Program-made: the position numbers and the translations under genes
NCBI GenBank assembly: GCA_016630905.1
Contig: WBMQ01000006.1
Coordinates: forward strand, 186,001 to 250,000
Direction of reading: 5' to 3'
DNA: 64,000 bases
Source of the DNA: Capillidium heterosporum
Taxonomy: Eukaryota > Entomophthoromycota > Entomophthoromycetes > Entomophthorales > Capillidiaceae
Shown: one piece after another, positions 12,128 to 23,762 of the stretch
Position numbering within the stretch: position 1 is the first letter of the stretch
Layout of the letters: each line of letters starts with the position of its first letter
Notes under the pieces: generated by a model
Seen by the model: the letters and a program-made list of their open reading frames with translations, nothing else
Told to the model about the DNA's origin: nothing
Databases searched by the model: none

Positions 12128-13461
12128 GCTTTTTCGATTTATATTCTTTTGGTCTAGCTAGCGGTGTACCTCATTAAAGTATATGAATTTGTAATTCTCA
12201 AGTATTGAGGCTCCTTATATTAAGAAATTGATCATATCAGCCTTGATCTTGAAGCTTTCAAACCACTTTTGCTGGTCATACCTTTATAGTTTTATTTGGT
12301 AAAGTATAGAGCAACTAACCTTTTGATATCTGTAACTGCAATTACCTTTAACTGTTTTTAAGAGGTACTCCTACTAGTCCTCTAAATATTTTTTAGGCTG
12401 GGCGGTTCAAGGATATCTCATAGTCCTCTAAGCCTAAGTCCTGGGTTTGGAGTCTAGAAGATGCTGGAATTTGGGATGCAAAACTTATGCATAGTTTCCC
12501 ACAGCGTAATAGCACTACAATATCGCGTTTTAATTGTAAAATATTTTACTACCGAAACTGGTATGGCCATTTCCAAAATTAGTGTTGAAATGGCGCTATT
12601 AAAAATCCTGCTTCATTACAAGTATGTATTTAACATTTAAAGGAAGAATATTATAGAATGATGCCTTTAGATCGTATCGCACCTCTTGTCAAAGTATATC
12701 AAAGTCACAAGGGCTATAAATTTGAAATTTCGTAGCCGCCTGTATCTCATAAACCTATAGCAATCTTTGGATGTCGATGGTACTACCATTTGAAAGCTTA
12801 ATTATCCAGTATTTCTTTGTAAGCCAAAGACATGTGGTTACATGTTAGTTAATCACAGGTCCAAAAATGTATATCAAACTGAGCAATCACAATATATAAA
12901 CCTGCCTATTTAGGACATTATCTATCCAAAGGCAATTAAATTGCTATACTTGGCCTGACAGAACTTCCTGCTGAATATTTTTGGAACTTGGTTTTGGGAA
13001 CCACCTGAAACATACGTCGTGACACTACATTGAGGGATTATATTGACTTTTTGACACGAGATCCCGAGAGCGGTACCAATATTGCACTTTGAACAAAGCT
13101 TCGGGACTTCTTGCTTACATATATTGATATTTAGTTCTTGAATAAGGGGTAATAATAGATAGTTTGGCTAATACTTCTATTTGGAGTAAATGAACCATAG
13201 TGGAACTTCGCTATAGCAAGAGTATCAAGAATTGCAACGAAAAGCAAATATATTTGCAAGTATCATGGGTCAACTGCTTTATACACTAAAGCACAGAAAC
13301 ACGAGTATATGGTCAGATGAGAATTAATTAAAAAGTTTCCTAAAGCAAAGGTGACCCCATCGTTTCACAGTACTAGGAGCCTTAATCTTGGATATTTACA
13401 AATATATACCGCTACAAGGCAAGATCATATGTCATACTTATAATATATAGATCGAAAAAGT
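12128..13461. other. Spacer of the inverted repeat
   Basis: About 1.33 kb of unique sequence between the arms. No gene seen. It is the shared upstream region of two divergently transcribed identical genes. Confidence 0.55.
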
Positions 13462-13463
13462 AG

Positions 13464-13472
13464 TATAAATAG
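13464..13472 (+). promoter_or_regulatory. TATA box of barrel gene D
   Basis: TATAAATAG, 57-65 bp before the ATG at 13529. Confidence 0.65.
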
Positions 13473-13528
13473 AGATCAATCTCTATCAAAACTTGACAAT
13501 AACAAAAATCAAATAATTAATAAAAAAC

Positions 13529-14107
13529 ATGTTTGCACTCAACATAAAGAATCTAGCTTTAGTAGCCCTGGTAGGCTTACTAGCTCCCAAGTACGTAGAT
13601 GCTACTAAGACCACTTTAACCCATTACTGGATTGCCAACGAGAAGGAGTTCCCCATCGCCAAGGAGGTCTCCGTCAAGGATGAGAGCGGTAAGGAGATTG
13701 CCAAAGTCTCCAAGAAGTTCTACAGCTCCCTCCAAACTGAATGTTCTGGTCTACTCCAAGATGGCAGGATTGTCAACGCCATGGATTACTCGTGCACAAA
13801 GTTCAAGGTCGTCAAAGGTGCCTTAGGTTCCAACGATAACATACTGGTGCCTTACGTGTCAGTAGCCTCCAACTCGTTGAGCTACGGGTCCAAGATCGTC
13901 ATTGCCAAGTACAAAGGAACTAAGATGCCCAACGGTCAGTCGCACAACGGTTGTTTCGTTGTAGGTGACACCTGCCACACCTGTACTGGGAAGCAAGATA
14001 TCGATATCTACGCCTTCACCTACGCCAACTACCAGAAGTACTCGGAGGATTTGGATGGCAGTGCCGACTACGTTGTACAGAACTGCAGTCCTGGCAAGTG
14101 GGTTTAA
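13529..14107 (+). CDS. Secreted 3D/double-psi beta-barrel-like protein D
   Basis: Encodes exactly the same 192-residue protein as the gene at 11482-12060: signal peptide, six mature cysteines, HNGCFVVGDTC and DIDIYAF barrel blocks. Only one silent base differs in the coding region. The near-identity over a precise gene-sized block, against unrelated flanks, suggests ongoing conversion between the arms or a very recent copy. The gene lies about 1.9 kb upstream of the intact peptide transporter, on the same strand. Confidence 0.8.
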   Translation: MFALNIKNLALVALVGLLAPKYVDATKTTLTHYWIANEKEFPIAKEVSVKDESGKEIAKVSKKFYSSLQTECSGLLQDGRIVNAMDYSCTKFKVVKGALGSNDNILVPYVSVASNSLSYGSKIVIAKYKGTKMPNGQSHNGCFVVGDTCHTCTGKQDIDIYAFTYANYQKYSEDLDGSADYVVQNCSPGKWV

Positions 14108-14439
14108 GTTGACTTTGTGATATAGTTTTGCTTCTTTCAACCTTAATTTTTTGAAAGGTTGGCCAGTTTTGAATAAACCGTTGTTATACTGTACTAGTAT
14201 ATAGCCTTTGTAAGAATGTACTCATATTTTTATAATGTAATTATCCATTTGTTGAGGATTAAAGTACAAATTAAGTTCCCAGCGTCAACTGTTCATTGCT
14301 ACAGACGAGTTCTTCTCTTTAGTACTATTTAATTTCTTTGACTTCAATCCTATCTCCTTAAGTAATCTTAACAGTCTTATACTTTCGCTTCAAGCCTACA
14401 TTAAAATACACGCCATGCTAAGTAAGCTTTCATCCTACC

Positions 14440-14930
14440 CTCGATTTTTTGATGAGATCAATTTGTAAATTAATGACCACATGTCCTATAGCATCATCTA
14501 GTTTACTATCGGCAATATTGTATACTTGTTGGGGGTTGTAGGTCATAAATGCTATTGATTACAGTAGCACAGCATCCAACAACTGAAATCGATGGCTGGG
14601 TTAAATGCGAGTTTCTTCAGATACGAACATCATTTTGGTAGGACTACCTACAATTCAAGATGTCGGCTGGTGGTAATTGTTCCTCATAATAATTATTATC
14701 ATAGCTGGTTAGCCTACTCCTAGGCCAGTGAAATCAGTAGGCAAAGTAAGAAAGTTTATTGGCCTGGAGCTGACTTCAGCTAGAACATTTAGAATGGTCG
14801 GATGTAGTTGGATTTTAATTTTGACGGCTGGTCTAGTTCGGCTATTGGTGTCAATTTCGTTTATTGTTTGCAAGGACAGATACAGAAATTCAGTTTATTA
14901 TTTCTAGAGTGATAACATGTGTAGTTTTAC
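14440..14930 (+). pseudogene. Possible decayed multi-membrane-span protein (receptor-like)
   Basis: With several stops, one frame gives hydrophobic segments separated by charged loops: FTIGNIVYLLGVVG near 14510, ILVGLPTIQDVGWW near 14650, LFLIIIIIIAG near 14690, then RTFRMVGCSWILILTAGLV and LLVSISFIVCKDRY near 14800-14890. The layout recalls a seven-span receptor, but no diagnostic motif is seen. It could equally be another decayed transporter-like gene. Confidence 0.25.
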
Positions 14931-15890
14931 TGGCTATCATCAACTTTATACTAATCAACTACATAAAATAAGCTTTTCTACAGCACCATGTTTAACCTCA
15001 AAACTGATGTCTTCATGATCCTTTTGATAGTAAAACCATGTTTTTAGAGTTAACTCTAAAGCTGTAATGCTTTAAAGGAAGATATGTGAAGCTTTGACTA
15101 GTATACTTCAGAATTTTAATAGCATTGACAAGTTATAACAAAAGGTATCAGATTATCTTGATAGGATACATAGTAATATATAAAGACTATCTTATAAATA
15201 AAATACTGTCTTATCTCGGAACATTTCAATAGCTAAAGCTATGATTACCCATCATGTACTATACTTCTTCAGAATTGATGAGTCAACATCTTCTCAAGGA
15301 CAGCTTTCCATCGGATTTTACTATACCAAAGTCTAAAAACAATCTAGAGCATGTATACTTGGATTAATAAACGTTTTGAAGAAAGATGCGCTATGACTAG
15401 ATAGTTTACCTCTATTTCAAACTAGCACTCAATATACTTTTAATCCAAAATGCGACGGCTGACACTGATAGCCGTTAGTCAAGTACAAATCCTTATCAGC
15501 TGATAATTTAGACCAACAATTGCAATTTAAAAGTTTATAGAAAAGGAAATACGACAATTTACACAACCTATTCCCGAATACCACATTTTGAAAAAGATTA
15601 GTCAAATTAGGAACCGAACCGATAAACGTTCAAAATGAGCCAATTTATCAAGTTGGAAGAGATATTTATAGCAACTGAAGCTATAAAAATTAGCTAATTC
15701 GTTCGGGAATACCATGGAGAGCACTGGTTACCTAATTGGACTTATTCCAATTATATTCCACGACACAACGGTATGTTACGATGACTCAGGATCACTAAAT
15801 CCGAATGCTACCTGTTAGGAAAAAATCATAGCCAGGAACTCGACGAAATATAGTAAATTAAACTCAAAATGGTATATACCTATACACTCC
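14931..15890. other. Intergenic, nothing recognised
   Basis: AT-rich sequence upstream of the intact transporter. No supported gene. Confidence 0.4.
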
Positions 15891-15896
15891 AATTCG

Positions 15897-15904
15897 TATA
15901 AAAG
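15897..15904 (+). promoter_or_regulatory. TATA box of the intact PTR2-like gene
   Basis: TATAAAAG, about 74-81 bp upstream of the ATG at 15978. The decayed copy at 9197 keeps a similar element. Confidence 0.6.
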
Positions 15905-15977
15905 AGACCTGAAGGGACTCAACAAAGTTAAAAGCTTTAGAAAAGTAAGAGTGTGAGAAGATAACTAATTATTTATA

Positions 15978-17606
15978 ATGTCACAAAGCAAAGATACCAA
16001 ACCTTCCCTCCAACTCGATGCTCCAACTAAAAGACCACCTAGCCTAGACATATCAACTAAGCTAGTTGCTGGCCCCATCCCCATACAAAGCTGGATAATA
16101 ATAGTAACCGAACTATGTGAACGGTTTACCTTCTATGGCATAACCTTGATGTTCGTAACCTACCTGACGACCAGTTTGAACCAAACCGATACCTTAGCAA
16201 CTACCATCAACCGTACCTTCCAATTCGCTGCCTACTTGTTCACGATAATAGGTGCTATTATTTCCGACCTTTATCTCGGCAAATTCAAAAGCATCGTCTT
16301 ATTTTCCTCCTTATATGTAGTAGGCCTAATCTTGATGACGGTCAGTGACTTAAATGTAGTTAAGGAACTAGGTACAAACAACAGTGTAGGATTTGCTATT
16401 TTCAACTTGGCATTGTTCGCCTTCTTCGGATTGGGTATGGGTGGTATCAAGGCAACTGTAAGCGTATTTTGTGCCGACCAAATCCGCAAAGAGAATCTTT
16501 TGGCCAACAGTCTAACTTCAGACTTGACAAACAACGGTAGTGGTGACATATCCTTAACTTACGACTACAACTTGACTATAGAAAAAACATTTAGATACTT
16601 CTACTGGGCCGTCAATGTAGGTTCGTTACTAGGTTCCATAATCTGCCCACTACTCATCAACATGCAATTTAGCTACGCCACTTCATTTTTAGTTGCAGCA
16701 TGTGTCTTTGTCATAGGTTTAGTTATATTCATCTTGGGGAACTACAAGTTCCATTATATCGAACAGAGGAGTGAGGATAACGGGTTCGTCAACGTCTTTA
16801 ACATAATCAAGTTCGCCATCCAAAACAAGGATATCGCCAATATCACAAACAAAGCTAGTTTAGCTAAAGAAATCAAGGTCGAGCACTGGTTAGATCGAGC
16901 CAAATTTTCCACCAAATTTACTGAATTGTCGATCGAGGAGTTGAAGTTGACGCTGAACGCCTGCTGCCTATTCCTATACTTTGTTATCTACTGGACCATC
17001 AACAACAACACCTCGGATGCCTTTATCATAATGGGTATGGCTATGACAAGACCAAGTTGGTTGCAACCTGAACAATTGAATGTCGTCAACTCCATTGTCA
17101 TAATCGTTGGTATCCCTTTACTGGAGTCAGTTATCCTACCTTTTCTTAGAAGCCGGGGTTACAAGTTGGGCCCTATGCTTCGTATCAAGATCGGTTTCAT
17201 TCTCAATATTTTGTCCAGCTTGTACGTAACCTTACTTCAATATTTCCTGTACAACACCGGCCCTTACTATAACTTTGTCAATGAGCAATCTTTGAATATA
17301 CCCATCACTGAACTAGTTAATGAACTATCGATATGGTACCAACTCCCAGCTTATATAATGTTGGCCACCAGTGAGATCTTTGCTGCTACCACTGTCTTGG
17401 AATTTGCCTTCCAGAACTCGAGTTCTAATTTGAAGTCTATAGTTAGTTCGATTTACTATTTGTCGATTTGTGGTAGTTATTTGGTAGGCATGATATTCAG
17501 TATATGGACCTACAATCCCAACTACGTTACTATATATGCAGTGCAGACTGTACTCATGTTTGTGACTACCGTCATCTTCTACTGGCATTTCAGGGGGAGA
17601 GACTAA
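15978..17606 (+). CDS. PTR2: Proton-coupled oligopeptide transporter (POT/PTR2 family)
   Basis: Intact single-exon frame of 542 residues, a normal length for the family, predicted to take up di- and tripeptides with protons across the plasma membrane. Family marks are E45-x-x-E48-R49-F50 followed by Y53-G54 (the ExxERFxYY motif of helix 1), GAIISDLYLGKFK at about 92-104, MGGIKA at 154-159, and FYWAVNVGSL at 208-217 (the second PTR2 signature). Hydrophobic spans recur to the C-terminus. It is the only working copy of three in the window; the others, at 3550-4790 and 9197-10853, are decayed. All three sit next to secreted barrel-protein genes, so the two gene types were duplicated together. Confidence 0.93.
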   Translation: MSQSKDTKPSLQLDAPTKRPPSLDISTKLVAGPIPIQSWIIIVTELCERFTFYGITLMFVTYLTTSLNQTDTLATTINRTFQFAAYLFTIIGAIISDLYLGKFKSIVLFSSLYVVGLILMTVSDLNVVKELGTNNSVGFAIFNLALFAFFGLGMGGIKATVSVFCADQIRKENLLANSLTSDLTNNGSGDISLTYDYNLTIEKTFRYFYWAVNVGSLLGSIICPLLINMQFSYATSFLVAACVFVIGLVIFILGNYKFHYIEQRSEDNGFVNVFNIIKFAIQNKDIANITNKASLAKEIKVEHWLDRAKFSTKFTELSIEELKLTLNACCLFLYFVIYWTINNNTSDAFIIMGMAMTRPSWLQPEQLNVVNSIVIIVGIPLLESVILPFLRSRGYKLGPMLRIKIGFILNILSSLYVTLLQYFLYNTGPYYNFVNEQSLNIPITELVNELSIWYQLPAYIMLATSEIFAATTVLEFAFQNSSSNLKSIVSSIYYLSICGSYLVGMIFSIWTYNPNYVTIYAVQTVLMFVTTVIFYWHFRGRD

Positions 17607-18668
17607 AAGTTTGATTTTCTAATTAATAAATGTTTATCTTCTATAAGTATATAAAGTTGATAGATGGGTTTTGAGTACTTTGATATAGTGTCTAAATAAT
17701 ATGCTAAAACTTATATATAGGGTATAAATATAGATGGAAAATTGACTGTTGGTTTTATTTTTATAAATACTTTTACAACTATATATATTTCGATACATCA
17801 TCATTCTTTTATTAGAAGTTCTTAGCGGAAGAGCTCTAACGTCAATCAGATGAAGCTATTATAGTTACTGACAATACTACGGCTCCGAAACTAGACTTAG
17901 CGCAGGTCAGATTGGGAGCTCCTATCCTACATACAGTTGAAATGATATTTTTAGCTGAATGCATCTTTGGTTGGATTGAGATGTTGAACTTGGGCTTTAA
18001 CATTAATTATATAGCCAAATTACCAAGTCCTTATTGCATCTGCTACTGTTGGCTAAACCAAACTAGATTCTAAATTTTATCAACGCTGCACTCTACCTTT
18101 ATTAATCACCATATTATAAACTTTAACTTATCACTGACCTATAGAACTATATAAATCTTTAATTAATATCAAATATATTAGTTTGTATAAATGCTTTGAC
18201 TATATGCTGATTGAAAGCAAGTTGATATTCGAAAGCATTCGATCAGTAGCAAGTTAGCTATATAAAGCTTGTTTAATATAGAATTCAAAATTTGAAAGAG
18301 GCCTTTGGACCTGATAACTGAATCTACTTCACTAGCATTCCCCATTTGAACTACTATAAGATTCCAAACTCTGCAGCTTCAGATGCCTTTCTATGCCTAT
18401 AACACTTTACTTTGACTTTATCTTACTTTATACTCCCATCAATAACTCATTTTAACAGATACATTCCTCAAGTAATTTAAGGCTGGTAGTATTCTTGAGT
18501 AACAATCGTATATATCAAAATGAACAGAATAGAAATCCAATACAAGGTTATAAAAGAATCGAAACCAAAGCTTACTGTTTGGCAAAATAAAATACTTAAT
18601 AGAATAGCTTTGTTATTTGAGCCTATAAACTTCAAATGCCAGGGTAATGGTACTAAAGACCAACCAAT
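17607..18668. other. Intergenic, nothing recognised
   Basis: Convergent region between the transporter (plus) and trihelix gene A (minus). An 86-codon plus-strand frame at 18520-18780 is antisense to the end of gene A and is not supported. Confidence 0.5.
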
Positions 18669-19500
18669 TTACTCGTTAGAACTTTTATCTTTGGACTGGA
18701 TAAAGTCATTTAGAACCTTTAAAATGCATTTCTCGATGGCCGAATCCATTCGTTGCAGGATTAAGTCAGTTTGCCTTTGAATAACTTCTTCAATGAACTT
18801 GGTTTGTTTTTGGATGATAGCTTCGGTTCCGTTGGGCATTATATTATGCTCGATGGCTTGTTGAACTGGCGCTACGTTGGTTGGAGGAACTAAATTGGGC
18901 TTTAGTACTATGTTGGTCGGTAGAGTTAAGTTAGTTTGTGATGCTAAGCTGGGTTGTAAGGCTGCATCATTCTGCTTTTTGGAAGGGTTTGTTTGTTTAG
19001 ATTTTGGGTCGGTTTGTTCTCTCTTCACGACAATATCCAAGTTCAAATTGGGGTCGTCATCCTTAGGTTTGTAGATGCACTCTTCTACTAGATACTTGAA
19101 GTAAGGTAGAGCTTCTTTAGGAACTTCGTATAACCCCTTCAACGGACATGAATTGATGACTTGCCTTCGAACTTTCTTAACTAGGTCGTAGAAATCAGTG
19201 TTGGCATGGGTAGCCTTGAGTTCCGAGCTATTATAATAGTTTAAAAATCTAAGAATGTATATATAAATAAAGACAAAATGTAAATAGGTACTTGAACCAT
19301 TGTTTGATTCTACCTACTTTGGTTCCGATGCTTCTATAGGTCCGGACGGTTAAGTTCTTGCTGGTAGCCTTTTCGTTGAACTCAGCTTGAATGTCCATAA
19401 GCGACTCCCCTTTACTTGCATTGGTGCCGGCTCTCTTTTCTCGAACCGAATGCCATGCCTCGGATAATATTTTGAACTCTTCCAGGTTAAAATCGGTCAT
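18669..19500 (-). CDS. Trihelix/Myb-like protein A (two exons)
   Basis: Exon 1 runs from 19500 (or an upstream ATG at 19524) to 19292; a 43-nt intron (19249-19291, GTACCT...CTTAG) is followed by exon 2 to the stop at 18669. The product has 262 residues from the inner ATG, which aligns with the start of paralogue B. The N-terminal 70 residues (LSEAWHSVREKRAG, RTYRSIGTKVGRIKQWFK) follow the W...RS..SI..K...L...F spacing of trihelix/Myb-SANT-like DNA-binding domains. A conserved block DFYDLVKKVRRQVINSCPL follows, then a polar region and a C-terminal helix (QKQTKFIEE, QRQTDLILQRM). A nuclear role is inferred. One of four tandem copies. Confidence 0.7.
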
Positions 19501-19524
19501 AGCTGGATGAGTTATAAGGCTCAA

Positions 19525-20514
19525 GTAACCTAATTATGCGTTAGCTCAATTTGTGTGCTTTACCTCGCTCTTCGCGCTTGTGAGGAGAAATGTAGCTTTC
19601 GCTTGGTTTATTATTGGTTTATTTTGTAAGTAAGTTGAGAAACTCGCTAATTCCTTGCGGGATCGAGTACATTGACCAATTATATCTAATAAAAGCTTAT
19701 CCCTTTTGTAAAATTAATTCATAGTGCTTTCGCAAGCCAGTTTTATTTCTCCAGGGAATTATAATACCATTTGTGAGTATATAAGTTGAAATTGATACTT
19801 TATCGTGGTATAAAGTTGATATATGGAAATGAATATATATTTCTTTATAAAATACTGCTTACTTAACTTGTTATTCACTTTGATAAACACAACAAATACC
19901 TTATGAAACCATCGATAATATAAATTCAAAACTATAGTTGACAAGTTTATCATTTCCAGCTGCCACAACATTCCTATAGATTAGAAACTGTAAGCACAAC
20001 GAAAACTACACCTATCCTCTAGTAAAGACCATTCAACTATTTAAAAGTAAAATTACCCTATTTGTATCAAAGCAATATTTCAAAGAAAACATTTAAAACA
20101 TATGTAGGATATGAAGGATCTAAATATATTGATATTTACTCAAAAGTTGCTATTCGACAAATATAGCTAATATTGGTTTGGAATATAAATGGATGAGTAA
20201 ACAGGAAAAGTTAAGCAAGTAAAGAGATGTCTAATAAAGGTAGAAGGATGGAGGTTTATGTAAGATTTCAAGTGATCTAATACTATCTCAAAAAAGCCTT
20301 CGATTATAGGAGGGAGATTAATGTACGATACAGAGGTTAAAAGTATAAAGCTATCAATTAAAACATTAGAATCTAATATATATTATAAAATCCTGATAAC
20401 TCCTAAGCAAATATAACTTTAAATGAAATCTAAATAAACAAAGAAGATACCCTAATAGTATACTATAAGTGGCTTATAATCAAATGTACTTATAAATTTA
20501 TATGTCCCGAAACT
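19525..20514. other. Intergenic, nothing recognised
   Basis: Upstream of gene A. Short unsupported frames only. Confidence 0.45.
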
Positions 20515-21249
20515 TCATCTCAAAGTTAATTAGACTCTTCAAAGTTGCAGCCATCGACTTTTCAAATGCCTTGCCCATCTTTTACGGCAGACTAACCTTG
20601 TACTTGGTAACTGCCTCCTTGTTTGCTTTATCGTTCTTTTATAGGATTTCATTTTGATTTTTCTTGATAATTTTGACGGTTATATTCAGCTTATTGAACA
20701 TACTAGTTTGCCTTTATATAGTTTCTTTTATTCTTTTTAGAATGATATCGATTCCAACAGATTCAAGAGCTAAAGGTTTCCAACCACTTTCTCAATATTT
20801 TTCTTAGTCCTATTTTCCAATTTAATGTTAGTAAGGCTATATATATCCTTTTTAACTAACTTTTCAAAGTAGAGTAAAACTTCCTTTAAAATTTGAGAAC
20901 GTACCTTTAAAGAGTATGTGTCCAGGACTTATAACTTCTTATTCAAATTATAATAATATTTGTTTTCACGCTTTTTCTTCAGCCTCAAACATTTGTAAAG
21001 TCTCAAAAACCTAAATATTTGCAGATAAATAAGTAAAAGTCACATATAACAAAGTATACCTAATACATTTTTGACTATCTTAACTTTACCGTTGATACTT
21101 GTATAGCCACGGTTGAGTATCGCTTTAGAAGTGGCCAGTTGTTGAGTTTGGTCTGGATGGTTCCATTACTTGGAGATTTACCTTCACTTTCTATTGCTAA
21201 ATCCCAAGCTTCACAGCATTTCTAGTTCATATATTCCCTATTTAGCCAT
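20515..21249 (-). pseudogene. Decayed trihelix/Myb-like copy (second of four)
   Basis: Minus strand from the old ATG near 21249: a stop-ridden EAWDLAIESEGKS block, then NRGYTSINGKVKIVKNV matching the RSYNSIKKKVYKLKQ region of gene B, then a long AT-rich part, and at the end KMGKAFEKSMAATLKSLINF matching the C-terminal helix of gene A. Multiple stops and frame changes. Confidence 0.75.
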
Positions 21250-22465
21250 CCTTGAACAGTGATGAGATTTGAACTTTGCTTGAATTGATTTTGGATATAC
21301 GTCAGCAAAATTGTATTGCTTCCATTCAGATTTACTTCATATGTTTGTCCAACAAAATTATAAAAGTGTAAATAAATCTGAAGAGGGATTGATTTAATTA
21401 TTCTATACCAATTACAACTTAAGAAATACTAAATTTAATATAGCAAATAAACAATCGATATATGTGAATAGTTCATGAAATTAGCTAGAACTAGATTTAA
21501 AACTAATGTTCAGATGGTGGAAACTTTAATATACTTTAAAAAATTCATTTGACTCGATACTATTGTTTAATAACAAATATATTAAACCCTGCCAGAAGTA
21601 ATGAAGCATCGAAAGTGCCAATTACTATAATATACTATATATATAATATTAACTGGCAAACTAAAATTTAATTTTGATCTATGGGTTACAGTACTAACTT
21701 TATTATATACGAAAAGATGACAAGAGCCTCATACTATCTTAAAGGTTGACTGCCATATATTTTCCCAATCAACTTACTAATCCAACTGCTTCCAAAACTA
21801 TTAAAAGTATAAAGCTGAATATTGCATCCGTCCCCTTTTACCACTTTATTTGTATCCTTTAGCCTTGAGAAAGTGGATTAGGTAATAGAGGTAGAGGCAA
21901 TACTATGTCGGTAGGGCCTTTTAATCAACCAACAAATCTATAATTCGGTTATATAGGCATTTGCATATATTAGATGTATTATGGAGTCATTGCAGTAGAA
22001 AATTTCGATACAATCGATGTTTTGTTAAAGCATATTATTTCTATCGAACTAATATTCCAAGGATGGTATAAAGGCTATATGTACAATGTAAAGGATCTAA
22101 AAGTATCAATATTCAATAAACATATTTATATTTTGGAAAGCAAGCTTTATCAAAAAGGCAAAGAGTTGTAAAGTAAGAATAAAGCAACTGGATTTTCAGT
22201 CTAACTTAAATAGTATGCTAATAAATCAAAAGCTTTCGATTATAAGTTGACATCGTTAAAGGAGGTAGGCTGTTGTACATTATAAAAAATTGACATATAA
22301 TACATTTTGCATACTAAATGGCCCCTAAAAACTAATAAACCAGTATTTGAAAACTTCACTAAATTAAAGATTTAATAGAGCTTAATCAAATAGAATAAAA
22401 AGGCTAGCTTTCTACATTCAAAGGGTTTTAATATAACTATATCACAAAGTTACACATTGGAGACT
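21250..22465. other. Intergenic, nothing recognised
   Basis: AT-rich. A 65-codon frame at 21974-22171 is not supported by any family or codon pattern. Confidence 0.4.
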
Positions 22466-22469
22466 CGAT

Positions 22470-23135
22470 CCCCAAGGTTAATAAACTCTTTCAAAGTCAC
22501 TATTATAGATCTCTCGATTGACTGGCCTATCCTTCAAACTATTTGATTCATATGCTTAGAAATAACCACAAAGTCGAAATTGTTGACCTTGTGCAGGAGT
22601 TCATCTTGGTTCTTTATCATCATTTTGATCGATAGATTGTCCTTATTGAGCAGCTCGGTTTGACTACTTGGATAGCTTCAATCGAGATATCCGTCTTACT
22701 TAGAATCTAAGTCTAGTCCTTCAGAGTTGCTTCTACACCACTTGAAGCAATAGTGACCTTTTCAAAGCTTACTAAAAGTTCTTTGGTGGGTAGGCGTCCA
22801 TTACCTCCAACTTCTCCACTCCAGTCAAGTCGTAGAAATATTTATCGTCAAACTTGGTTTTCAACTCCTAAAGATTAATGATCAATAAAAATCTGTAGAT
22901 ACATAGTTACATATTTAAAATAAAATATAATAAAAATATATCTGAACCACTGTGTTTGACCCTAACGGCTTTAGTCTTGATGCTCTTGTAACCACGTTTG
23001 GGCATATTCCTGTCTTTTGACAGCTTGTTAGACATCACATGGATGTTGTAGCTGTTAAAGCTTTGCTATTATTCTCCAAGGTTAGTTTCTAAGCTTTGAG
23101 TAGTAGCTCTAGGTCCAAAGTCTTCCATTTACTCA
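22470..23135 (-). pseudogene. Decayed trihelix/Myb-like copy (third of four)
   Basis: Starts near 23135 with MSKWKTLDLELLLKA, continues with KRGYKSIKTKAVRVK (the RS..SI..K block), then FYDLTGVEKLEVMDAYPP (the FYDLDKKTRRQIIDACPL block), and ends with QSIERSIIVTLKEFINL (the C-terminal helix). Stops and shifts break every exon. Confidence 0.75.
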
Positions 23136-23762
23136 TTTCAAGTTGGTAACTTTCAAGAGTTTTGAATTGAAAGGTAAACTTTAACAATCCAGTTTTCTTT
23201 TAGATAAACTTCAAGTTGAAGTTTGTTTAACCCATCTATCATCACTACTACCTATATAACGAAATAAGTTTTTAACTCTTAAAGGATGATGTACATTTAT
23301 TTGAATCACTTGGCTTTTAAATATCTAAATTCATCTTAAATGAATACATGTATGCCAATTAATTGTGTCTGATCAATAAAAGACAAACAAATAGGACAAG
23401 TAAACTTGCACTAAAGAAAGGATCTGTCCTCAATGAGTTAATCTATTGAGCTTTTAAGCACTATGTATGTAGCTTATAATTATTTGTAGAACTAGATTAG
23501 ATGTTATTCGAACAAGAGGAATTTAGCGAGAATAGCTATAGTTCATAAAGTATAGATTGGACAGTAAATTAAAGGACCTTAAATATAATGAAACAAAAGC
23601 TTATTATTTAGAAAAGCCCGACCATCCATAAATTTGAAATCAATAAGCTAAATACATTGGTTTTAGATATTAGAAAAGACAGCAACAAAATTCAAAATGC
23701 TTACGTGACGGTTTATTATCCTCGCTATAACTTAAAATTTAGATAAAAATTTACATAGTACT
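23136..23762. other. Intergenic, nothing recognised
   Basis: Between the third and fourth copies of the trihelix-like family. No gene seen. Confidence 0.45.

Larger units (their letters stand above)
13462..14116 (+). repeat. Right arm of the 655-bp inverted repeat
   Basis: Mirror of 11473-12127 with one silent difference. Outside the arm there is only a short further match (ATCGAAAAAG at 13451-13460), then none. Confidence 0.95.

Noticed and set aside
18520-18780. 86-codon plus-strand frame overlapping the end of trihelix gene A
   Set aside because: It is antisense to a conserved coding end and has no independent support.
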